Shown: positions 12,538 through 24,170 of the stretch, in pieces
Position numbering within the stretch: the first letter of the stretch is position 1
Layout of the letters: every line of letters starts with the position of its first letter
Origin: Cannabis sativa
Lineage: Eukaryota; Streptophyta; Magnoliopsida; Rosales; Cannabaceae
DNA length: 64,000 bases
Assembly (NCBI RefSeq): GCF_029168945.1
Contig: NW_026870038.1
Coordinates: forward strand, 620,001-684,000
Direction of reading: 5' to 3'
Position numbers and translations under genes: made by a program
The notes under the pieces: model-generated
The model's database searches: none
Seen by the model: the letters and a program-made list of their open reading frames with translations, nothing else
What the model was told of the DNA's origin: nothing

Positions 12538-13054
12538 TAGGGTTGTTCATCAAACTGCTCGTACTGCAAAAAAAAATATAGTTTAAAATTCTTTACAGTG
12601 CGGTCGTGGTTTGAATTTTTCCTAAACCGCACAGTGCGGTGCAGTTTGTAGTTTTGAATTGTTAATATGTAATCTTAACTCACCACACCGCATATTATAA
12701 AAATACCAATTTTTATATTTATTTAGGTCCAATATGTGAAGGCCCATCCCAAAACCCACTAATTATTGTATTGTTGAAACTTGAAACTTTTTTTCATATT
12801 TATTTTCAAACCTTATGGTATTTTTGACAAGTGTTGCTCAAGCTTTGCTGTATTTGTGATAGTTTAATTATTTGGTGATAGTCCAAACCGCAAAAATTGC
12901 AGAATTCGCATTACACCATTTTTTTGCGGTGCAGTTTTTGTAGCATTTTAGTTTTGCGGTGCGAGTGCGGTTTGAGAAATTGGAAAAACCGCATGTGTGG
13001 ATTGGTTTGAAAAAATAGTCAAAAATCCCACCACCTGCACCGTAAACAACCCTA
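12538..13054. mobile_element. hAT-type non-autonomous element (MITE), 517 bp
   Basis: The ends are inverted: TAGGGTTGTTCATCAAACTGC at the left, and TAGGGTTGTTTACGGTGCAGG when the right end is read in reverse. The element is flanked by a perfect 8-bp duplication, GTTCTATC, at 12530-12537 and 13055-13062. Eight-base duplications and TAGGGTTG ends fit the hAT superfamily. The subterminal regions carry repeated GTGCGGTTTG/GCAGTTT motifs on both strands, which in hAT elements serve as transposase-binding sites (inference here). There is no coding capacity. Confidence 0.9.
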
Positions 13055-13079
13055 GTTCTATCGCAATCCTTTATAATTT

Positions 13080-13810
13080 ACTTTGCCGATTTGATTTCTG
13101 AATACCACGAAACAGCGAACTCTCTTTGTCTTTAATGTGTGAGTGCTTACTTCCTCAATGAAATTTCTTCAACCTATTCTAATAACAGTATAAGAACAAT
13201 AAACAAAGACAGAAACCTAACTCAACACTCTAGGTTTTCACAAAAGAAATTCTCTCCTCACAAAGATGAAAACATGAAAAATGAAACTAGAAGACGTAAG
13301 AAAAGTTCTGTTGCTCCTTAGGTCCTATTTATAGAACATATAAACCCTAATAAGAGCCATAAACACGTTTTTATAGTTGTACAAAACTTTTCAAAAAAGA
13401 AAAATGCACTGATTTCTAACATCAAAATCGCACTCAACAGTAGCAGATTAGTGTTATATTGGGAAATTTTTTAAATATGTCCAAAATTACGATTTGAACT
13501 TTATTTTCTGCCATATAAAGAATATATGACCTGCTATATACATAACAAAACTGAAATCAATCATTAGCAAAAGAGAAAGTCAATTTTTTCAAAAATAGCT
13601 AACTTTCCATAAAAAAAAATTCACTCTCTTATATGACAAGTTTCTTATAAGAAAAAATACAACTATTAACCAAAGTTTCTTATAAAAAAAATACAACCAT
13701 TAACCAAAGTTTCTTAAAAAGAAAAGGACAATCATAGCTACCAAATTAACACAAAAAGACACCATTTAATTCATAGATAAATTAAATAATATTTTAAAAA
13801 CTAAATTGCA
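13080..13810. repeat. dispersed repeat, copy 1 (LTR-like, related to 37400-38030)
   Basis: This block resembles 37400-38030 in order of landmarks. Both have a stretch of CTCACAA/GAT GA AA, then CTATTTATAG, then ACAATTGTA/AGTTGTACAAAACTT. Both then have CTGCTATATACATA, or CTATATACATAGCAAAA, followed by AAT CAATCATTAG, and end in AATTAAATAATATTTT. Length and lack of coding suggest solo LTRs of one family, but ends were not fixed. A 34-bp tandem unit (TTTCTTATAA...AACCAAAG) sits at about 13650-13720. Confidence 0.45.
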
Positions 13811-14199
13811 AAAAAAGATCTAACAACATAAAGCAAAGCTAAAAAAAATCACAACTAAGGTAACCAATAACATTGACGATGAATAAGCTTACTCAACACT
13901 GTCGGTCGCCATCCATACTGGATAATTGCGACCCACATCCTTTAGCCACAAAAAAAAAAGACATCAATCAACAAAGGCTCTTAGAATATGGCGCTCTTGG
14001 GGTTTTCGATACAATCAAATAGAAAACCTCAACAATTTGAGATTTCCCTATCGAGCCAAGTCATTTCGGGGCAAGCGCTCAAAATCTAGGGTAGTCTAGA
14101 ACTCGAAGCACACAAACCCATGCTAGAACTTGTCGTCACACAAAACCATGACATCTCTAAGAACAATTAATTGCCATGACACATTTGTATCCAACAAAA
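13811..14199. other. unassigned intergenic DNA
   Basis: The sequence is less AT-rich than its surroundings. No reading frame is convincing on either strand. It may be the internal or 3' flank of the repeat at 13080-13810. Confidence 0.35.
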
Positions 14200-14207
14200 T
14201 ATTACAA

Positions 14208-14771
14208 GGGAAATTTGAATTTATATGCATGTTTTATACCTAAATTAATTTTTTAAACTAATACTTATATCTATTGAAAAAGTAGGATCACTTTTCCCTA
14301 TACCCTAAAATACCCCTCTTATTATTTTCAACCTTCTCTTTCTTCCTCTTTTCTCTGTCAAAGAAAGCCTCCCAACCGTATGCACACCGAAAACCAACCC
14401 GTGAGGCTAGATCGCACCACCCAAAACTCGACACCACCCACGGTGAGCCACCGCACCCACCCCGACCTAGCCCCACCCTCTCGGACCGCCCAAAAATCGC
14501 ACCCCGAAAGTCTTCCTCTCTCTGAAATCGCAGAAAAAAAAAAAAAAAAAATTGCTCCGTCCGATGGTCGGACCATGGGGTCCGATGGGGTCCACCAATC
14601 GGACCCATCGGACCCATGGTCCGACCATCGGACCTGGGTCTCTCTTCCTCTTTCTAAAAACGCAAAAAAAAAAAAAAAAAAAAAAAAAGAAAAGAAAATT
14701 GCTCCGTCCGATGGTCGGACCATGGGGTCCGACCATCGGACCTGGGTCTCTCTTCCTCTCTCTGAAAACGC

Positions 14772-14802
<31 letters not shown>

Positions 14803-15603
14803 CTCCGTCCGATTGACATATATATACTGACAATTCATAAATTTATATTATTTCTATTATACTGACGATTCATCTATAACCTCCAAAGCAAAACCTATAT
14901 ATATAATATTAATATATAATCTGTCAAACAGACAGATCCATGCATACAAATGGCCACTAAATTAATTAAGCACAGTGGTAGAGTTTTCCCATATACATAT
15001 AATATAATTAAATTGATTAATTTTCTTTCAGGTCATTTAATGAGAAAACAAGTTGGGAAATTGGTCCAAATGAAGAACTTGCATTAATTTGTAGTTATTA
15101 ATCTCTCGGACGGAGCAATTTTTTTTTTTTTTTTTTTTTTGCGTTTTCGTAGGAGGAAGAGAGACCCAGTCCGATGGTCGGACCATGGGTCCGATGGGTC
15201 CGATTGGTCGGACCCCATCGGACCCCATGGTCCGACCATCGGACGGAGCAATTTTTTTTTTTTCTGCGATTTCAGAGAGAGGAAGGCTTTCGGGGTGCGA
15301 TTTTTGGGCGGTCCGAGAGGGTGGGGCTGGGTCGGGGTGGGTGCGGTGGCTGGGTGCGGTGGTTCACCGTGGGTGGTGTCGAGTTTTGGGTGGTGCGATC
15401 TAGCCTCACGGGTTGGGTTTTTGGTGTGCATACAGTTGGGAGGCTTTCTTTGACAGAGAAAAGAGGAAGAAAGAGAAGGTTGAAAATAATAAGAGAGGTA
15501 TTTTAGGGTATAGGGAAAAGTGATCCTACTTTTTCAATAGATATAAGTATTAGTTTAAAAAATTAATTTAAGTACAAAATATGGATATAAATTTAAATTT
15601 CCC
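14208..15603. mobile_element. foldback element A with long inverted arms
   Basis: Left arm 14208-14818 and right arm 15103-15603 are near-perfect reverse complements apart from extra modules in the left arm; about 285 bp of AT-rich spacer lie between. The ends are GGGAAATTT and AAATTTCCC, and a perfect 8-bp duplication, TATTACAA, flanks the element (14200-14207 and 15604-15611). Inside each arm are modules combining GGTCCGATGGTCGGACC-type palindromes with a CTCTCTCTGAAAACGC box and a long A tract (two to three copies left, one to two right). All long reading frames here are low-complexity shadows on both strands. It has no transposase, so it is non-autonomous. Confidence 0.88.
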
Positions 15604-15611
15604 TATTACAA

Positions 15612-16290
15612 TTGGAGATTAGGCACCAACATAGAAGCAAAAGTACACACTTCACTAACGTGCAAACTTGACATCATTTTTTAAGATTTGTTTAGGATTG
15701 TTAGCTATACCTTTGTATGTACAATTTTTAATTTCTCATTCTATATTTTTATTTTTCCTTTCTTACAAATTATTGGTTAAGCAAAAAAAAAAGAGAATAT
15801 ATCACTAGTTCTAGACAACACTTCCAAAAAAAAAAAAAAACCAATTATTAATCCATTGAAACTAGTTAGAATTATTTTCACAAACAAGGGGCTCAAATAA
15901 TCATTGTTGGAATCTTTTATTGTCTCACCTAATGATGAATATTTATACACTCAATAATTCATCTAAAAAATAATATATACAATTAAGTTTAAAAAATAAT
16001 TTTTTTTTATTTTTACATTTTAATACAAATTTTTTTTCGCATTTTTACAAAAATTTACATGAAAACTCACGTAACAACCAAGATACGACTTAAATCATAA
16101 CCAAAATTTATATAGCAATCCATATAGAAACTACCAAAGCAACCACCAAAACAACTCAAAATAATAAATAAGATAATTTTCCTAAAAAAAAAAACAATAT
16201 TAATAGAATTTAGGCAACAAAATTATCAAAATTGAGGCAAGCCAATCATAGTGAAAGGGACCATAAAAACTCCAAACTTTTTTTTGTATT
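15612..16290. other. AT-rich DNA between the two foldback elements
   Basis: Non-coding, with A-rich runs. No gene, tRNA-like structure or further terminal repeat was recognised. Confidence 0.5.
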
Positions 16291-16298
16291 TTATTAAA

Positions 16299-17101
16299 GG
16301 GAAATTTGATTTCTAAACCAATAATTTAAACCCTAAAAAAACTATACCTTTTTTTTCAAAACCCCAAAAATACCCCCAAACTAAAACTATCTCTCTTTCT
16401 CTCTCTATCTAGCCGGTCCCAATAATCCCACACCCCAGGTCCGATGGTCGGACCATGGGGTCCGATGGGGTCCGACCAATCGGACCCATCGGACCCCAAG
16501 GTCCGACCATCGGACCTCTCTCTTCCTCTCTCTCAAATCGCAGGAAAAAAAAAAAATTAAAAGCGGTCGGACCCATCGGACCCGAAGGTCCGACCATCGG
16601 ACCTCTTTCTTCCTCTCTCTCCAAAATCGCAGAAAAAAAAAAAAAATTAAAAACAACCGGTCGGACCTTGGGGGTCCGATGGGTCCGACCGGACTTTGGG
16701 GGTCCGATGGGTCCGATGGTCGGACCCATCGGACCCCCAAGGTCCGACCATCGGACCTCTGTCTTCTTCCCTCTCTCAAATCGCAGGAAAAAAAAAAAAA
16801 AGTTTCAGAGACTGGGGTTGCTCTTTCGGGTTGGGGTTGGGGTCGGAGGGGTTGGGGTCGTGGTCGACGGGGGTGAGGGTGGTGATCGGCGTTGGGGTTG
16901 ACGTGGGTGGGTGAGGGTGGTTCGGGTGAGGGTGGGCGGTTGGGGTGAGATAGAGGGAGAGAGAGATGATGCAGAGAGAGAATATTGTGAGGGGGGTATT
17001 TTTGGGGTTTTGAAAAAAAAAGAATAGTTTTTTTAGGTTTTAAATTTTTGGTTTAGAGAAAATTTTTTTTGATTTTCTAAGTATAGAAAATCAAATTTCC
17101 C
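16299..17101. mobile_element. foldback element B, same family as 14208-15603
   Basis: The ends are GGGAAATTTGAT and ATCAAATTTCCC. An exact 8-bp duplication, TTATTAAA, flanks it (16291-16298 and 17102-17109). Subterminal arms mirror each other: AACCCTAAAAAAACTAT with the reverse of ATAGTTTTTTTAGG, and CAAAACCCCAAAAATACC with the reverse of GGTATTTTTGGGGTTTTG. The centre carries the same GGTCCGATGGTCGGACC palindromes, TCTCTCAAATCGCAG boxes and A tracts as element A. The right half has a GT-rich, GGGTTGGGG-type stretch not shared with the left. It is non-coding and ends 251 bp upstream of the ATG at 17353. Confidence 0.87.
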
Positions 17102-17352
17102 TTATTAAATAAGATACTATATTGCGCACGTGATTTATTCAAGTTCACTGTGGTTTCGACACGTGGCATATACAAATACGAAGCCTGAAAATCACTCACA
17201 GGCTTTCGGACCCCAAATTCAGTTTTCACTCCGACTAACTAACAATGATGAAACCCGATCCCCATTTTTTCTCTCTTCCATTTCTAATCCTCTGCGGTCG
17301 ACTCTAACTACAATCTTTACAAACCCTCCAATCACATTCCGCCACGTCATCA

Positions 17353-19511
17353 ATGCTCTGTTCGGTGCCGGCCGCCGGTAAATCCGGCTCGAACTGGCTC
17401 GACCGGCTCCGGTCCATCAAGGGTTTACCTACCGCCGAAGATTTCGACCTCGATCACTTCCTCACACAAAACCCTAACTCGTCTTCTTCTTTTTCTTCTT
17501 CTTCTTCTTCTTCCGAGTTAGCTCAGCTCAACTCAGCGACGACAACGACGAAGACTCAGAGAGCTGCTAATCGGAATCGGAAATGGGTTGGCGCAATGAA
17601 CAATGTTTTATCGGAACTCTTCTTTATGGATGGGTCTGACGAAAGTTCTAAACTTTCCGGGAAAAAATTTCCCAGGAAACAAACAAACCCCAGAATCTTC
17701 TCTACATCAATGGGTAATACAACCACGACCGTCGTTAACAGTAACTCCAGTGGCGTTGTGGCGATAACGGCGTCGTTTAATTCGGATAGTAATAGTCTGA
17801 TTCGGAGGAGAAAAGGGAATGTTCGTGTTAAGAGATTTAAAGCTGTTGATGATAAAGAAGAAGAAGAAGAATTGGGTTTAGAAAAAGAAGAAGAAGAAGA
17901 AGAAGAGGAATTAGAGAATGAGGAGAAGAAATTTAAGGGTTATTCAAGGAGTGAAGTGACTGTAATTGATACTAGTTTTGGGTGTTGGAAATCAGAGAAG
18001 ATGGTTTTCAGAAGAAAGAATGTGTGGAAAGTTATGGAGAAGAAATGTAAGTTGAGTAGTTTTGTTAGGAAGAAAAGGAAAGTAGAAAATGATGATGTTG
18101 ATGATGGTGATGATGATGATGATGATGGTGATGGTGATGGTGATGGTGATGATGATTTGTCTTGGGGAGCTGTTGTTTTGGAGAAGAAGAAAGTTAAAGC
18201 TTTGAATTCTCATCATGCTATTAATGGTGGTAATCAATCTATAAAGCCTTCATCAGATGAAGTAAGTAAAGTAAGCCTATTATATGTTTTTTTTTTTCAT
18301 GGTTTAATTTAATCTTCTTGGAATGGTATTGATAAACATATGTTAGTAATGGTATGGATTTTTGGATACATTTCAGAATGGCTTATGTAGGATTTGGTTT
18401 GTTTTATTACTTCAATAGATATGATTTGGTGTAAGATTTATCATCCATGTGCTTCCATATGAAGTGTGAGAGTTTAAAATTTGGGTGTTTAGTTAGAGTT
18501 CTTTATTGTCTTTTACAATGGTCATTTGCCTAATGTAGTAGCTGGATGGTTTTTACACACACACACAACATAAATATAGAATCTACTTAAGATTTATCAT
18601 CTATGCTGTAACTTGTTTTATAATGATAACTAAATACAATTCTATATTGAACTCAGTGATGGTCTAACTGTAAATTTGAAAAATTCTGTTGCTATAAATG
18701 GCAATGAAGAGATTGCAAAATGTAAAAGTTGCTGAGGAGAGATACTGCAATTGCATGACCTTACATCTTATTAGTTGTTTTTTAACTTTTATAATGTGCC
18801 TAGCACTCTCACATTGATTTTACTTTAATGATAGTTATAGAAAATCGGTTACCATTTATAGGGCGTCACCTCATAAGGGTGCTAAGCACCATGTTGCCTA
18901 ACAACAAGGCTCAGCAGATTTTGATTTAAGCTTTTCAAATTGTTTCAACTACTTTGACAAAATGCTCTAACCATCATAGATTTTTCTTATACAAATCTTG
19001 GAATGATATGTAGATTTACAGAGGTAGCTCTGTCATCATCTGGCTTTGAAAATAAGCTTGTAAGAACATAAAATAATTTTTTTTTTCTGGTTTGCCTTGT
19101 GAAGGGTCAGAACTTTAGAAAAAAATCCCGCGAAGAAATTTACAAAGCAACGACGAAGAACCCAAATACTACGAGGAAAGAAATCAGTAGTACCGAATCA
19201 CCAGATAATCTTAGCCAAGATTTCAGAAAAAGGCAAGTGTAATACTATCACAACCATTTCAAAGTTCAAATCTTTGTCTTCCAACATTGTCTAAACTAAA
19301 CTAAATTGGTACCGGGTGGTGTGTCTTGCACCGCAACAGGTCTCGGCTATCCAGTTCACCTAGAAAAATGAAGAAGGGAGGCTCATCATCTGTTGTCCTT
19401 ATAAAAGGCATTTCAACAGGCAAGAAGAAAAATGGAGTAATGGTTTCTCCAAATTGGCATAAGAGCACTCAAAAACTACATATGGCCAACAACAACTCCC
19501 CTAGGAAGTGA
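17353..19511 (+). CDS. uncharacterised plant protein, basic/acidic low-complexity, 402 residues
   Basis: Exons 17353-18261, 19105-19232 and 19340-19511 join in frame and end at TGA. The N-terminal segment NWLDRLRSIKGLPTAEDFDL looks conserved rather than low-complexity. A Ser run follows (about residues 47-56), then RNRKWVGAMNNVLSELFFMDGS. After that come a Glu-rich stretch (about 170-196), basic KRKV-type clusters that could be nuclear signals, an Asp/Gly run encoded by GATGGT repeats (about 250-272), and a Lys/Arg/Ser-rich C-terminus. I do not recognise the family. Nuclear location is inferred from the basic clusters alone. The second intron appears to use a GC donor (AAAAG then GCAAGT at 19233); using the nearby GT instead shifts frame and stops within eight codons. 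An alternative first donor nine bases downstream is also in frame. Confidence 0.8.
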
Positions 19512-20694
19512 GTTTGATTGGGATTGGGATTGGTATTTTTTATTCATAAAAAAGAAAAGAACAGAAGTTGAGATTGGTCTTTGTGCTGCTGATGATTTGC
19601 ACTGGCCCATTGAACATGTTGTTGTGATTATTAGTAAAATATATATATATATATATCTATATATGTATAATTTTTTGTTCTGTCTCATTGGCAAAAACAT
19701 TGTTTTCTGTTATTCTTTTGACATATTTCTTGTAAATGTGTTGATTGATACAATTACTGTACAAATTTTTGCTTGGAGGCCTGATCTTGCTGACCCCACA
19801 ATGGCAAATTTGACTGTTTATTATTGGCACTCTTGGACAATGAACAGTTCATTTCCAGTTTGAAATAGTTTTTTAAACTTTCTACCATTAATATTTTCAG
19901 GACTCGTCTTCAATTTTAAGAATCAAAGAGATATTAATGCATAGGTAATTGTATTAAGTTTTTATGGACAAAAAAAATAAAGTACCACCAAAATATGAAC
20001 TATTTAGTTTTTATTTTACACTTCTGTGGATTTTTATTTTACTGTATTATTGTAAAAATTAGTGTAGTAGTAGTAATCAGTTATCACTTAATTTCTAATT
20101 TTATTTTTTATATACGTAAAATTGTTTTTTAGAAAAAAAAGAATTATAAAAACTGCACAAAGTAAAATCCAATATTTATAGTTAAAAAAAAGGTTAATTT
20201 CCAAAAAAAATAAATAATAAAACAATAAAAAAAAATTACAAAAATACAATTGTAAGAAATTTTAATATTTTTATAATTTTTGATATTTTATTTACATAAA
20301 ATATAATTTTTTGATGTATTTTTTATGTTGTACTATTATTATGTTATTATATGGTTGATTTTTTGTCATTTGTTATTGTTTTATATGTTGTTTTGTCGTT
20401 TTGATGTTATTTTTTTATTATTTTTACTAAGTTCTTTTTTGTATTTTTATATAATAAAAAAATATATAAAAAACCGTTGGGCCAAACCCAATATCTGAAA
20501 GAGGCCCATTTTACTAGCTGGACTGAAGAGTTGTGTTAAAAAGCCCATTATTATCAATTCTCGCCTACTTCACTAGACTAGACTTAGACTCTATCATCTA
20601 AATTCTGAACCAAAATCGTTACTTCAAGAGGTTTCGAAGTTGAAAACACCCGCGCCTTGAATGTGGTTTACAGTTTAACTAAGCAGACACAAAA
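19512..20694. other. 3' region of the preceding gene and mTERF promoter region
   Basis: The first part is mixed sequence that may be 3' UTR, with a short (TA)n run near 19638-19668. From 19960 to 20480 it is highly AT-rich. The last 200 bp are less AT-rich and precede the mTERF start. No separate gene is supported. Confidence 0.5.
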
Positions 20695-22362
20695 ATGGTG
20701 GCTTTACTTGCTTTGTCCAAACACCCATTTCCTTCTCTCTATCCATTTGGTTCTCTTTTTCTAGACCCATTAAAACCTTCATCATTACCTTGTCGTTTCT
20801 CATTATCTTCATACACTATTTCCCATAATGAAGAGTGTTGTTTTTCCATCAGTAAAGCCCCAAAATTTCAACTGAAACCGCCATTAACACAAGTGTGTTT
20901 TCCACCCACTAAATGGGAACTTTTCCAATGCAGTTGTGTTGTATCAACTCCGAGCATTCACACTGATATGAGTGAGTAGCTCTAACAATCATTTTCACAA
21001 ACACTTGGCAGTCTTTTAATGAAAAATAAAAACTCAATCTTTAAACTCATATTGGTTTTTCATTGGTTTTGTTTTACTTCAGGAATGTTGTTTTCATTCT
21101 TTCGGGAAGTGGGTCTTAACGAGGATGAAACTGAAGTACTTTTGCTCAAGAATTCAGCTCTAGCATTGACATCTATGGATTCCATCCAAGCAAGGGTATT
21201 TAGTTTAAAATCAGTTGGAATTGATGGGTTTTCACTCTGCTCCTTAATCACTAAAAGACCAACTTTATTAACATCTGAAGAAGTTGGTAAGTTCTTAAGT
21301 TTTGTTCTCAATGATTTGGAAGGAAAGATTGATACTTCACAGTTAGAGATTCTTTTTGCAAATACATCCCCATTGTACTTGATGGGTTTTGATCAAAAGG
21401 TTAATCTTCTACTTCAAAGAGGAGTTCCAAGAGAAAACCTTTATAATGTTCTCAACAATTTGAGTTTATCTAAGGCATTATGTGTTAGGCCAATTGAAGA
21501 TATTGATAAAACTATTGCTTACTTAAGCCACTATGGTGGCATAGATTTGATTGTAAAACGTCCCAAGATTTTGAATTATGATCTTGAGAGGCAGCTTATA
21601 CCAAGAATTGAGTTTCTTAGGGAGCTAGCTGGAGGAGATGAGGATGGTGTAGGGACAGTTTTGAGTAGGCTTCCCGCGATTTTGAGTTACAGCGCGAAAC
21701 ATATGGAAGATCATGTTGTGTTTTTCAGGTCTTTTGCTGGTTTAACTGATGAGGAAATATTCAAGATTGTTGTTGTTTATCCTAATGTGTTTAGTGCAAG
21801 TAGGGAGAGGAAATTGCAGCCTAGAATAGAGCTTCTCAAACAATGTGGACTGAATTCGAGGGAGATCTTTAGATTCTTGCTTAAAGCTCCTACCTTTATT
21901 AGCCTTTCATATGAGAAGAACATTGCTTTTAAACTAGTTTTGCTAGTAAAGATTGGATATAGACATAGAACAAAAGATCTGACAATCGTAATGGGGTCTA
22001 TAACTAGAACAAGTTGCTTGAATATGCAAAAAGTAGTCGGGCTATTCTTGAACTATGGATTTAGTTATGAAGACATCTTTGCTATGAGCAAGAAGCAACC
22101 TCAGATACTGCAATATAGCTATGATTCTTTGGAGAAGAAGATGGAGTACTTAATAGAGGAGATGGGCCGAGATATCGAAGAGTTGTTGGCTTTCCCTGCA
22201 TTCCTTGGTTACAAATTTGATGATAGAATTAAGGCCAGATATGAATTGAAAAGGAAGACTATGGGCGACCGAATGTCGCTTAACAAGCTTTTAACTGTTA
22301 CAAGTGAGAGATTTTCTCAAAAAAGAAGAGAAAAACCGGTTCTTGTGAATGAAGAAGAGTGA
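20695..22362 (+). CDS. mTERF-family protein (organellar transcription/RNA factor), 518 residues
   Basis: Exons 20695-20971 and 21083-22362 join in phase 1 (donor GTGAGT, acceptor TTCAG). The protein starts with a Ser/Pro/Leu-rich, acid-poor segment typical of a plastid transit peptide. From about residue 130 it is a series of mTERF helical repeats, each with the P-x-I/L-L signature: ITKRPTLLT, KRPKILNYDLE, RLPAILSYS, VVYPNVFSAS, LLKAPTFISLS, KKQPQILQYS and AFPAFLGY. mTERFs bind organellar DNA or RNA and act in transcription termination, splicing or ribosome assembly; the specific role here cannot be read from sequence. The short AT-rich intron and single large second exon are unremarkable. 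Chloroplast location is more likely than mitochondrial, by N-terminus. Confidence 0.92.
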
Positions 22363-23779
22363 ATTGAATGTTAAGACAACAGTAAGTTTTCTTTTCACTA
22401 TAGTTTAATTCAATTATCAATAGACTCAGTCAATCAATTGAAAATATGTATAATTTGGTGAGATAACAACTATGTAGAATGTATATTTTTGTTTTTTAAT
22501 TGCCTCACCCTACATAATTTTAATTTTAAGAACATAAAACTATAACAATTACTATATAAGTATTCAAGAGAGACTCAAACATCAATATTGTGGGAACAAA
22601 TCACAGGCTGATCTGTTGAGTATCTCTTTTGGGTTCAACTTGGTAGAATATTAAAGGTGTGTTTGAAAATTACTACGTGCAATTACTAGGATGGTATTAA
22701 TATAAGGTGTGTTTGGATGTGAAATGATAATTGTATGAATTCCTAATGCCTTGTTCGACAAAATCATTAGTAATTACAAATAAAAATAATATATTTTAGT
22801 AGTTCATATTTGAAATAGAAGTTTTTAGTAGTTACAAAGTATAATGGCGGGCTATAAGAATTAAAGATTGTAGTTGGAATCCTTTGGAAATCATCAGAAG
22901 AGGAAAGAATGTTGCTGTTTTATGTTCCAAGCTTATAAGTTTGGTCCATACAAAGTTTTCCTTTTTAATACATTAGGTCAAAGCCAAGTGTGTCAAAAAT
23001 GGTAAAGAAGCACATGCTATTGTGCTAATCTCAGCACTTTGTGAAGCATGACAAGGGACATTGTGTCTTACAAAGTCTCATTTGTGAAGGTGGGGAAGGT
23101 TCTTTAACATTGGATCTACCCATAAGATGTCTAATAAGGATAGTTTTTTGGTTTTGGACAAACATAAAACCAGTTGAAATGCTTTGCTGACTGTCTAAAA
23201 CCATCATTACATTACAGCTAATAATGCAAATTTACTCAGATTAACACAACAAAGTGGAGGGTTAATGGTGGAGCCAATACTTAAAATCTGCTCAGCCATA
23301 CACTCTTCATTTATGACCCTTTGTTTGTACAACCCCCCTTGGTTACCCCAAATGCTAGAAAGTGCCATACATATAAAACATATCTAGGATTAAAGATCCG
23401 GCAAAAGTCTCAAATGACTTTATTTATGTACAACTAAATCAAAGCATAACAACATGTCATATCACACAAAGGAGGGAATGTTTCATAGCTTCAGTAATGC
23501 CTATTTGGCTCTATAAATCAGCTAATGATTTATGAATTAAAAAGGATTTTTTTTTTTCCTATGAACTATGATCCTACTACATTTTTGCCTCTTGAATTTA
23601 TTTATTTATATATTTGTTGCAAATCGCTACAAATATCCCCTTCAATAATATTTTGCTCATTTTTCTTTGAAAGAATTGTTTACGTGGCAATGAGTTACAG
23701 TCATAGTTGTAACACAAGTGTCTATTTAACAACTTTAACCTACTTAAAATCTAGTTTATCAGCATTAAACGTATAAATA
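22363..23779. other. intergenic DNA after mTERF
   Basis: It includes a probable 3' UTR. Twin GGTGTGTTTG boxes at about 22655 and 22707 look like MITE ends. Otherwise non-coding, with no RNA gene recognised. Confidence 0.45.
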
Positions 23780-24170
23780 TTATCTCTTTTATGTTTGATA
23801 GGAATAAGAGAGAGTAGGATGGATACAGAAGTTAGAGAGGATGGAGAGTAAGAGGTATGAAGATGATTGTTGATCTCTATTGTGTTTGAGGTGGGAAAGG
23901 TGGAAAAAAATTAATTAATAAAATTATAAAATTCTCCATTTTAACATAAATATTTATTACTTTTAATGGATAATTATTATATTTTACAAATTTTATTTTG
24001 TCTTTTTTACAATTCTCCTAAATTTGGAGAGAATAATTTTTTAAGATTTGATCTCTCATGTCCCTCTTGCTAAACAAGAGATTGAATATTCTTCCATCAC
24101 TCTCCTTCCACTTCTCTCTATCCACCCATCTCTCCCCCCTTTTTATCAAACATAGTGTAAGAATGCATAT
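23780..24170. mobile_element. MITE-like inverted repeat element
   Basis: TATGTTTGATAGGAATAAGA (23790) at the left is mirrored on the right by TTTTTATCAAACATAGTG near 24140-24158. GA-rich sequence inside the left end (GAGAGAGTAGGATGG) mirrors CT-rich sequence inside the right end (CTCTCTATCCACCC). About 390 bp and non-coding. The target duplication is not clear. Confidence 0.65.

Noticed and set aside
12258..13321. Small reading frames of about 60 codons flanking the hAT MITE
   Set aside because: Short, compositionally biased and without domains; one begins inside an LTR-like repeat.
14288..15506. Many overlapping long reading frames on both strands (up to 161 codons)
   Set aside because: They are translations of the foldback arms and poly-A/poly-T tracts, mirrored between arms, with Phe or Lys runs and no domain. 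Not genes.
16405..16914. Reading frames of 65-148 codons on both strands
   Set aside because: Same low-complexity palindromic modules as above; composition explains the absence of stops.
17992..18237. An 81-codon minus-strand frame rich in Ile/Thr
   Set aside because: It is the reverse of the GATGGT repeat coding the Asp/Gly run of the gene on the + strand.
20695..20979. Separate 94-codon gene upstream of the mTERF frame
   Set aside because: It is the first exon of the mTERF gene; GTGAGT at 20972 and TTCAG at 21078-21082 join the two in frame.
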